Position numbers and translations under genes: made by a program. Of a DNA stretch of 64,000 bases, positions 23,801 through 35,800 are shown piece by piece. Within the stretch, counting starts at the first letter, position 1; each line of letters starts with the position of its first letter. The notes below the pieces were generated by a model. It did not search any database and had not been told where the DNA came from. It was given only the letters and a program-made list of their open reading frames with translations. The stretch comes from Mactromeris polynyma (Eukaryota; Mollusca; Bivalvia; Venerida; Mactridae), in the NCBI GenBank assembly GCA_032209605.1, contig JASFXZ010000013.1, forward strand, positions 7,339,401 through 7,403,400, in the 5' to 3' direction.

Positions 23801-26800
23801 TACAAAAGCTCTTTTAAGCTCATAAGATCAGACGATATTTATGAAGAAACGTCTAATATTAAAGCCATGATTAACGCTACATTAATCTTTTAAGTCTAAT
23901 CTTACATGAAATTTCTGTTTTAGTGTTATATCATTATATGTAGCGTGAAATGCGTAATTGATTTTAACATAAAAAAGCTTAATTAATTACTTAATTACAG
24001 ACTTAGCTAAGTTAAAGCTAATAATAAATCATGTCTTACTTCAAAGTCAAGTACCAACATGTGTGGGCTACCCAATATATCAGATTACGGATTGAGTTAA
24101 ATGAATGTCTACAATACCGTCAGAACATTTAAACAATTCTATGACGAGTATTTTCTCAATGATCTTCATTTAATGGATCAAAATATAAACAGAAGAATGC
24201 AGCAAAAATATTATAATTGATTATGTGAAGCACTGACAATAGATGAATTCTTCAACATATTCAAGTTTGCATATCTATGGAAATTAATTGATAAATTCCC
24301 TGCAAAAAATAAGTTACTAGGTTAACTTGGCTCACAGGGGATTCATTTGACCCTGGAGTTGACCCTTTGACCTATGGAATTTCCAAAAAGCCACATTTTG
24401 ACCTTAAGGATTCTGACTGAAGAGTTAATTTTTCTTTTAATTATAAGTAATTTGGCTATAAAAAGGTAACATCTGGTAAAAAATGATCAAAATTACCATT
24501 GAGATTCAGCTCAAAGTGGAATCCCAAAACATAAACCCAGTACTTAAATGTCAAATTAGAAAACAATTAAAATTTGCGATTGTGTTCAACGTTTTGTTAC
24601 TTACAATATGTATGTCATTTGATAATAATAACAATAAAATTAAAGTGCTTCTGTAATGAGGCTACATGTTGGGGCATGTCCAATCTTCAAAGAGAGCCAT
24701 AAAGAATTTTATTTTATGTGCTTATGTCAAAATGTCCCAATCTTTGCTGTAATAAGAAAATGTACGTTTGAGATATCATAGTTTCATATATAGAATGGTA
24801 TATACTTTTGTAGAACCAGACCAAGAATATAGCACATATTTTGCTTTTTTAACAGAAATAATGGAAAAATCTAAGATTTTCCAAGCTATTTCCGAAAAGA
24901 AGGAAGAAGAAGAGATTATAAAATTACTTGAAGGTGACGACAATGATGAAGACTTCAGTGTTAGGGATGAAAGCGGCAGATCATTGCTTCATATAGCTGT
25001 AACCACAATCAGGTCAATCAATGTATTTAAATCACTACTGAAGAAGGTAGACTTTACAGTCAGAGATGAAGATGGTAACACTGCTATCGACCTAGCACTT
25101 GATGATGAAGACTTTCCTGATGAAGTGGAACATGTGTTTAGAGATTTCGTGAGAGAAAATATCATGAAAAGTAAGAAAGAAGACCTTGTAGAAATGGAAC
25201 TGAAAGGCTACGTAGATGCATGGTTAGAAGAGGTAGAAGACAACGATGATGATGATGAAAACATAAAACAATTCAAAGCTGATCTACCTGAATTAAAGGT
25301 TTGTTTCATATGTGAAGGTCTAAATGATTTGTAAATACCACAGTTTGGTTTATACATGTATATGACAACAAGTGTTGATTCGAAGAAATCAAGCAATTAC
25401 CAATTCATATTAAGTAATTACTTTAAACATTGATTGTATTCACAAGAAACCCATGACAAAATTCCTTGGTATAAAACTTTTGAAACAAAAGATAATGATC
25501 CAATACCATAAAATCACATTTAGTTATTGAAATACTGTTGTAATATATTCTACCAGACATGCTTTAAATTTTACAGAATAAAATTGAAACAGTGCACAAA
25601 GCCCTAGAAGAAGAGAGTAAATGGGACACGGTTAGAGAACTACTGGAAGATAAGAAACTGATAAAGGTAGCAGACAGAACTGGTATGCCACCTCTGCATA
25701 AAGCTGTTGTCATGGGACGCACTGAAGCTGTAGAAGCAATTGTTGCTGAATTCCTGGAAGCTTTAGATGTCACTGACAATGTATGTATCCAGTGTTCCTG
25801 ATCTTCCATCTTCTACACAAAGGGATCAAAGCAAAACAGATCTATCAGCATCTTTAATAATATGCAGATAGGCTAGTTTTGCTTTCATCCATCAAATCTA
25901 TTTTATACAAAGGATTAATACAGGGTTCAGATTAAGAGTTTGTTAAAATGAAACAACACGCATTGTTTCTGCTTCTTAACCAAAATTGAGTCACAATTAT
26001 TGTCGCACATCAAATCCCTGATACATGGTTCTTCATTCTTTCCCATTAATTGAATAAGTATTTTTGAGAATTCTTCTATTGATATTCACAATTCACATTT
26101 TGACCCTCAAGATTCTGGCTGAAGGGTCAGTTTTTCTTTAATTCGGCTATAAAATGGTAAAATTCTGTCAAAAATTATCAAAATGACCATTGCCATTCAA
26201 CACCTAGTGGAACCCCTGACTGTAAGAGTTTGCATGTAGCATATATCTGATACAGAGTGTAAGAGTTTGCATGTAGCATATATCTGATACAGAGTGTATA
26301 TTTCCATGTATTTAGATGGGTCGTACAGCCTTGCATCATGCTGCGGGCAGGAGGGACGGCGGACATTTCTATAAAATACTAACTGATGCCGGAGCTGCTG
26401 AGGATACGTTGGATGTGGTGAGTACCAATATATATGAATACACAATCATGTCCCCAAAAGTTTTAAGGCATAAACGGATACATAACCACTTAAATACTGC
26501 CTCAAAAAACATCCAAGACTTTTTAGAGAAAATTGAGATGGAAACTGACACTGTAAGAAAATTGAGAAATAAATAATATACCGTAATAGTAGTTTTTAGG
26601 CTTTTAATATAAGAAGTAAAAGCACCATCCCAGAGTATAATAACATCTACCAATTTGATGACATTTTTGTGTCCTCGAATTACAGAATGGAAAATCGCCG
26701 AAGGAAATCAATGAGAATCCTGACATTCTACCGGGAGAGAAAACGTACGAGAGACTGATGGCAAAGCTGAATCGTCCGGTACTCAAGATGAAGAAGAAGA

Positions 26801-29800
26801 AACAAACAGTAGAAGCACAAACTGAGACAGAAACATCTGCAGGTAAACATCGTAATTAAATATCCAGATAACAGCCTCTTTACCAGAGTCACATCAGTCT
26901 TGTGCCAAGCGCTTGATACAATCTCATAATTAAATTATATTAACATTTGCAATACAATCAAAATAAACATTCATTTTAAAAAAACTTATCAAAATTTTAG
27001 ACCCCTAAAACATTCATAACATTTGGCCCTCAATCAATTTCAACACTCAATCAATTCCTTTTTCCAAAATTTGCGATCTTTCAAACACTCCAAATGTTTT
27101 AATTCTTAAACATTTACTATATACTAGATTCCTTTTTGAAATTTTAAATCATTTAAATATTAAACATTTATATACCTCTAGTCATTCTAGTCTTAGAAGT
27201 CATAGTTTATCCTTGAGTAGATTTTCATGATGAAGTACTGGTATCCCTTTCAGGATCCAAACCAGGATCCCCTAAGCCAGCATCGCCTGTCTTACAGAAA
27301 CCAGTGGAGGACCCAAACAAACCTGTACAAATGTACATATCTCCAGATGTTCGACCCAACCCCCCACCCACAACAGTTGATGGAAAATATGTTGCTGAAC
27401 ATTTAGGAAATGCATTGACCATGGCATTATCTGAAATATCAGACCGTAGACCATGGGATCCAATCGAATATCTCGCACATTGGCTGTACAAATACCAGGA
27501 AAATCAAGACCACAACAAAAGGGTAAGTATTACAGACAGCAGTGATTCTATATTTTTTTGTTTCACTTCCAGCTTTATGGCACTTTCCAGCATTTTTCAG
27601 TTATACATGGCATTCAGTAGAACTAAGCCATTTTCCTGGAATGAATGATCAATCAATTGTGAATTGCCCTTACAAAGCAGCAGACAACTTCCACGCATAA
27701 ATCAGCAGCAGACGACAAATAACCATAGCCAAATATTATGAATTTAGTCTAAATTTATTTATTCTACACTGATTCTGAAACAAGATCATAAAATTTATAC
27801 CAATCCCACCCCACGACTGCTTCCAGTTAGTACTCAAGCCTAATTCAATGACTATCAACGAGGAAAAAATCTCTCACATGGCAGTATTTTGAGTCGACCC
27901 AAAACCTCCGATCTGACAAAGCCTACGCTACACAGGATATTCCTAACATTATGTTTTATACTTCAGCAACAAGCCTTACTTACACAGATTCGTGAAGAAG
28001 AAGCAGCAAAGAAGATGGAGATCGAGAGGAAGGATAAAAGGAAGATAGAGTTACAGAGACTTCAAGAAGAAGAAAGGAAGAAAGAGCAAGCACTGGAAGA
28101 AGAGAAAAAGAGAAAAGAACAAGAGGAACTTCAGAGAAAGTAAGTGTAGATATTTTATGAATTGTAGCTCCCTGTTAGGGTTTCTATATAATGGGGCCTA
28201 AGGTTTTAAATCTGAGTTTATACACCAGTCTTAGAATGACGCCTTACCTTCAGATTACTCAAAAGCAACCAATCAGACGAATGAATTTTGAGACCAAGCA
28301 TAGTTCCATAACCATAAGTCTAATAAAAGCAGACAGTTGACTGTAAGGTGCAAAACTTACATACATCCAATTCTTCAGTTAAATAAACTTATTAAAACAG
28401 ACTTTCATATTAAATGTGTATACTCATATAATTATAAATATATGAATCACCAGCGCCAAAGAAGCAGCACTTTCACAACAACCTGGTCTGGAGACTGTCA
28501 TGGAAGACAAAGAGGAAGATGAAACACCCAAAGAAAAATCTAACAAAGATGAAAATGGTCAGACTGAGCTTCATAAACTAGCTGGACAACATGCTGCAGA
28601 TCTAACAACCTTGTTAAACATGGGATACAGCCCAGCAGAGAGAGATATCAACAATAAAACACCTAGAGATATTGCAGTAGAGAGTAAAATCAGAGAAAAC
28701 GTTGAAGCTATAGGTAAATTTGGCATTGGAAAAAACATGGCATTTTGACAAATTCCATATTGATTATTAATGACAATGTATTTCAGCTCAATTTTTAAAT
28801 CACATATATCAAGAAAACCTGAAAGGTTGGACACATTATAAATTATTTTTTAAAACTCTAGTTAACTTAAGTTCCAACAGAGCAAATGGCCCCGAAGATG
28901 TTAATGTTTGTTACTGTTCATCTGAAGCGGTTCAGGGCATACATAATTCTATATCATATAAACTTCCAGACAAGTATGTACACAAGTTAGTAGAGATGGA
29001 AGAGTTTGACACATTACAAGATCTGTTACTGGCAGGCTATGATAAGTTTGATGTTGTAATGGATAAATTGAAGGAACAGACGACTAGTTTACCAGAAGGA
29101 ACACAAACTTTCCTTAAAGAATTACCAGACTTCCAGGTAAGTGACATTTTCCAATTTTGGAATTTAAGAAAACTAATAAAATCAAGTTTGTATGAGCAAA
29201 ACTGATTTGAAAAGAAATCAATTAAAGAAGCACTTCTTGTTAGCTGGTTGATAAGGCATTCCAGAAATATTATCGCTATTTTTATAGCAATTATTAACTT
29301 TGGTAATTTCCCAAGAGCAAATGATTTTATCACCTAAACAGAATGTAGAATTTACCACAAATTGAAAAATATGATAAAAATCTACCAGAAAATAGAAGCA
29401 TTCACAACCAGTCAAAATGTTTGAAGTGTGTTTGCATCAAAACAATGCCAGTTTTCCAACTTTCGACCACAGTAAAAATGGCAAATTTATGGATATATAT
29501 TGATTATGTACTGAAAGTAGCAAGAAAATTCCTTGTATTAAGACTGTACCTTATAATTTTTGTAGGAGAGAATTAATTCAGTATTCAAAGCCGTTCAAAC
29601 AGAGGGTTTACGTGATTTAAATCAAGCATTAGAGAGAAAGAAACTAGCAGTGGCCAAAGATGAACGTGGCAGATCTCTACTACATATAGCAGTAATGGTT
29701 GGACACAAGGAAGCTGTGGAACATCTTACATCAAGTTTTCCAGTAACAATGAAATGTAAAGACAATGTAAGTAGATTTATATTAGTGTAGTCCTACAGTA

Positions 29801-32800
29801 TATACTTTATATTCAAAATCATATCTCACAAAGGAGTATTTAGGAATAGTTTTTGTCATAAAATTAATAAAAAAAACATGAAAAAATGGCTCAGTGATAT
29901 TAAGCTTATCAAAGCAATTTCTAAAGGTATATGCAAATAGTCCTTTCTGAGCAACATCCAGGTGAAATGTGTATTTATTTTGTAAGATGTCAAGTAAGCT
30001 ACCAGTATGTCTGAACACGAAATGTGAACATGTATTAAAATATCTATTCTTATATACCATATAGTAATCAATTATCAAAGGACAGAAAGTTACTATACAT
30101 ACAAGAATTGTAGTAATTTATGAACACATACATTACAGCTTGACAGAACACCACTTCATTATGCTATGGCAGTATCAGAAGAAATGGTGTCATTATTAGA
30201 AAAACACGGAGCAGATTCATTAGCCAAAGATGTGGTAAGTAGATTCATAAATCAAATTTTGATATTCTACATTTCAATGTCCTGAACTCATAATATTACA
30301 CTCACACAATATCTTGCAAAGATGTAATAAAACTGAGTGTGTGACTTATTCATTGAATACAGCCTTGTCATTGGTCAATTTAAAGACTGCATCAAGAACC
30401 AACCAATCAGATACCAGAGTTTTAGAACGGGTTTCCACACAGATTTATAACCTCGGACAGTATCTATAAACTTAATTCATTCTATTACCAGTAGAATACT
30501 CAATACATTGACACCTTTTATGCCTGCTAAATCAGCGATGTTTTCAATAAAGAAAAATCTGAAATAAAATCCATTAATTATTCACGTACAATTACAATCA
30601 TCCTCAGTCTTTTCACACACAATTTCTCTTATCACTCAATAAATCAATATTTTACAGAAACAAAGACTGCCTTCATATTATAAGGAGAATCCCGATGAAA
30701 TTGTTGAAATGAAAGGATCATTAACGAGTCTGTATACTGGTACCCAGCAAGAGGAACCAAGCCAACAAACCGTAACCGAGGAAACAACACAACCGGACGT
30801 TAACGAACAACAAGTTAGCGAACAACAAGCTGAATAAAAGATCTGACAATATGCACAAACAATCTATGCTAGATGTAAAATCTATGATTTGTATAATGTA
30901 ACAGCCAAAACTGTGATTTTTTATGGAGTGAATTGTGACAATTGAACTTTCGGTACAGTTTTTTTGTATCTACGCATGAAGATGGTCGAAAGATTTATAT
31001 TGAATAGATTTGTGCCAATGGATTTATTTCGTTTTTTCATATATTTTATAATTATAGTTTATTACAAAAAAAACTATAAAATAGTTTTATGACGTGTATA
31101 CATGTATAACTGTTTGAGTCTATCACATGACTTTATGTGAATCACATGACTAGCATGAATGTTGTTTTACGATGTTGCTATTTATAAACTGTTTACTTAT
31201 ATCTATCTGTTTGGGTAATGTTGCTTTGTATAATCCTCTACACAATTGATATTTTTTAAACCTTAGCATTTCCCGGGTAGTTAGCAATATATATGCATTT
31301 AGAATATTTACACCCTTTTTTAGTTATTTACTAAGTACAAATGTTTGTTTTTTATATTTCTTCGAAGTATTTGTGTCAGAATTGAAGAAAACTATTTACA
31401 ATAAATTCAAATTAAACTTGAATAATGTCTTTTTTCATCGCAATATCAGAACATATCACAAGTTTAAGCAAAGAATTTGGAGATGACATTGATACTAAAG
31501 AAATGAGATTAAATCAACAAATCAGTAAAAAAGGTAGGAAACATCACAGAATACCAGGCCATAATTAAAAAAGTATTTGTTTGCCCTTTACCGACCCTAG
31601 ATTTTAGAGGTGTGTAGGTAGGTAGGAAAAATATTTTATTTTATTGTGGAAATTTTAATATGTTTTAGTCGAAATGTATTGTTCGTGCGTTGTAATTTCG
31701 GCACGTGGTACATTGGGTGGGCGGGTACAGTAAAATAATTGTAAATATTAAAAAAGATACGATTAAATGACATGTGGTTGTCAAAAACATGGTTAACATA
31801 TTAGCTCTGATCAATTCAGAAAAAATTAATGTTGGTAAAATGAAAGCAAAATTGACACTCTTAATTATGTGTACTTATTTTTAATACTTTATATAGCCTG
31901 TCTGTTTTAGTGAGTATGAGCACGAGGCTTCAATAATTGTTGATGAAAATATTATAAGGGCAACTATGACCATTTTTGTGTCATACTTTTTTCTAACTTT
32001 GGGTTCCGAAGTTTTTCTAGCAAGAGGAAGTTATCATAAGGCAAACATAATGAAACAAAAATAGTCATTGTTTTGTAACTAAGAAAAACAAACTGCACAC
32101 ATCGTAGTGTGACATAATGGTGTATAGTCGGGTTTATTACCAAAAAAAAAAATTTAAAAAAAAATCAAAAAAATCCGAATTTTGCAATAAAATTATTTGA
32201 GTCGGCGGCCAAATCTCGGGTCGGTCGGTAAAGGGCAAACAAACCTAATTTTAATTTAGGCCCCAACCACTGCACAAAGAAATATTATTTTTCATCCTTA
32301 AACATGCTTTAAAGTAATACTTTGCTCATTTTTTGTTCATTTGTTTACCTAACCAAACATAAAAAAAATATTTCCTAGAGTCAAAACATCACTGGTATCA
32401 CCGTGTGTATGGTATCGCTGTGTGTATGGTATCACCGTGTGTATAGTATCACTGTGTGTATGGTATCGCTGTGTGTATGGTATCACCGTGTGTATGGTAT
32501 CGCTGTGTGTATGGTATCACCGTGTGTATGGTATCGCTGTGTGTATGGTATCACCGTGTGTATGGTATCGCTGTGTGTATGGTATCACCGTGTGTATGGT
32601 ATCGCTGTGTGTATGGTATCACCGTGTGTATGGTATCGCTGTGTGTATGGTATTTCCTGTTTGACTTCTTCATTCCTTTCACACAGTTTAGTGTATAATA
32701 CCAATCTACAACAATGCTAACATCAAATACACCATCTCTAATCAGAGAACTAACCTGCAACTTAGCATTTTACACACAAAATCCAAAAGTATAGAATCAT

Positions 32801-35800
32801 TCAAAACCTCAAGTTTGAATAACACGTTCGAGGTATTGAGAATTAAGGAAAAGTCTTCCATATTCTAGAACTGTTAGATCTACAGAGGCTATGTGATAAC
32901 AATAATAATAATAACGACTATATTTAAAGAGGCAACACAGTTGGGCAAGCCCAGTCTTCCCTGTGAGCATGCTGGTTATTTGTTTCAAATGGTATGAGAA
33001 TTTTACAGCATAATCTAACCATATTTAAGTTTTATACAATGGTCATGTGACCCGACAAGTATTTCTGAGTAACCAACCAGTTCTAACATGTTCTTCAGCA
33101 AGCAACTGAAATAAAACCCGCATAAATCAGAGGTGAAGGACAAATGACTTTGGATGCATTATCTTCCCTCAAACTGTCACAGAGAACATAAGTCTCATCG
33201 ACAGCTGAATTTACAACATCCAGATGACATGCGTGAGACAAAATGAATCTGACGATCTTTGTCATTAGTAACTATATGAACTTCAACCAAACTCTTTCAG
33301 GTGTTATGAAGGAAGTCAGATGTTTGGCTTGATATAAATTTACTGAACTTATCTTCCTCTTAACTGTGACCTTGACCTTTGTGTCACAATATTGCTGTGA
33401 CCTTGACCTGATATTGCCTAAAAAGCATTTTGCACTATGTCATGTTATGGTAAACGTACAGGCCTATTAATCTGATATCCTTCCAGGAGTTAAAAGATAT
33501 GGAGCCAACATGAATTTTTATGATGGACCGATGATAGATCTAAAACAATATGTTTTCCCCAATTTTGGAGAAAACACAATAAAAAGTGAAACTAACTTAC
33601 CAGTAAGTTTCCCTGATGTGTATCCGAAACTATTAGGTAGTGGTTTTGGTCGAGTGTCAGCCTTTCTGCACCATTCTTCAAATTTGTGTTGCGCTTTTAT
33701 CTTTTGTTGTTTTTGTAATCTTTCCTCTTCAAGCTGTTTCTGTTTCTCTTGTCTCTTTCTGTCAATTTCCTGTTCTTTCTTATCCTCTTTCCATTCTTGA
33801 AACTTTCTTTGAGCTTTCACTGACTCCATTTTTTTCTTTTCTTCCGCAATCATTTTCTCCGTCTTTTCTCTTTGTTTGTCAACTTTACGCTTTAACTTTT
33901 CCTCAAAATTCTTCTTTTCCACCCATACATGTCGTACTTCCTCTGCTTTCTGCATTTTTTTCTGTTTAACAGCCGATTCTTGTTCCTTTTTCTGCCTTAC
34001 TTCTTTCTTCTTCTGTTTCTCCTCTTTTCTCTTCTCTCTATCATGTTTCACCTTCTCAATCAGCCACTGTTCCCATGGTGACATTTCAGGTTCCGCTGTC
34101 TCTGTTTCTGTGTCATCTGTCACCGAAGCTTCAACAAACTTTCTGTAATATGCAAACATCTCTGGTTTATTATTTGACTTAACGTTGTAAATTGTAACAA
34201 GACAAAACTAAAAGAAATGCCAGTAATTGACAAAACTGCACTATTATTTTCTCATCAAACTGATTAGGAAGCTAGAATTGAAGTGGGTTACGGCTTATTC
34301 AGGGGTTCCATTTGACCCCTGGAATTTGCAAAGCTACATTTTGACCCTCAGAATGCAGCCTTGTCATTGGGGAATTTCAATATGATGCTAAGAAACCAAC
34401 CAATCAGAGGCTAGGGACTTGAGACTGGTCTCCAACACATACATATAATCTCAGACCCTATACATGTCTAAAATCTAGTAGTGGTTTTATCACTCAATCA
34501 ATACACACATCCTCAGGGGTTCCACTAGGTGCTCAATCTCAAGGGTCAAGTTGGTAATTTTTTACTGGATTTTACCATGTTATAACCAAATCAGTAACAA
34601 TTTAAAGAAAAAGGGTCAAAATGCGGCCTTTTGGACATTCCAGTGATCAAAGGGTCAACTCCAGGGTCAAATGGAACCCATGATCACTGAATTACTGAAC
34701 ACAGAAAGCAAAATGAAAGGGAGACAACTTGAACCGCTGAACAATTTCTTCGATTGAAACAATTACCTCAACACTTTCTTCTTCATCACTTTCTTTTTTA
34801 CATTAAACGTGTAGTTATTTACATCATCTTGTGTTTTTGTTGGAACGTTTTCCTTATTACTGCGTCTTGGAGGGTTTGATTTCGGACGATATTTCTCTTC
34901 TTGAAAATGATCTTCTTCGTCACTGAAATAAAAACATGATTTGTCAACTCATGGCCAAGCTTCAGTCTGATATGGGCAAATTTGGGAGGTGTGAAAACAT
35001 CAAGCAAGTCGAAGCTAAAATACTGAAAGAGAAAACTCCATACTTCAACAAGTAGAGTTTGAATTTCCCAAGCAATGACATCTGATTAATGCAAACCATT
35101 TTTTTCTGAGGGAAATTTGGGCGTGGAAAGAAATGAAACTGTTGCACTGAAACTCTTGCTGCTGAACTACTAAATTACCTATCAGGACTCCTATTCATCA
35201 ATTCCTAGTGAGAACCAAATCACTGATTTTTTTCATTGCAAATTCACATGTGGAATATTGACAGCCGTTATTTTTTTTTTTGGTTATAATTAAGTGGAGA
35301 TCAATAAATAGACCACTGTAACAGCAGTATCAATGTTCATGTACTATATATTAAGGACAATACTATATATTAAGGACCACAATGGAAATAAGAGTTTTTA
35401 CTTGTACTCTTTTTTGTGTTATCCTTAACAAATAATGTTGATTGATATGGCTTTATTGATTCATGCATATTGTTGTTATTAATATATGTCTTAATTTGAT
35501 AGTGCCATGTAAATTGTACATTATATGTTGAAATAAATCTATGTAGTAAGAATTTAAAATCAATTAAGCTTCTCACGAGTGACAACCTCTCATCAACAGC
35601 CAAAACTTGTGACCACAAAGTCTGTTACACTGAACCTCTCACCTGAGACTTATATAGCTATCATGTTCCAGCACTGATGTTAAAGAAGCTGTGGAACCTC
35701 TGGATTCGACAGATCTCGATCTCGGACCAACGATCGCTTCAGGCTGCATCCATTTAGGTTTAGTGACTGTAGCTGTGACAGGCCTTGGTCTCAGGCTTGT

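Noticed and set aside
33640..34148. Plus-strand Phe/Ser/Cys-rich open frames of 90-109 codons
   Set aside because: They are antisense to the Lys/Glu-rich CCDC34 coiled-coil exon, whose composition removes stops on the opposite strand.
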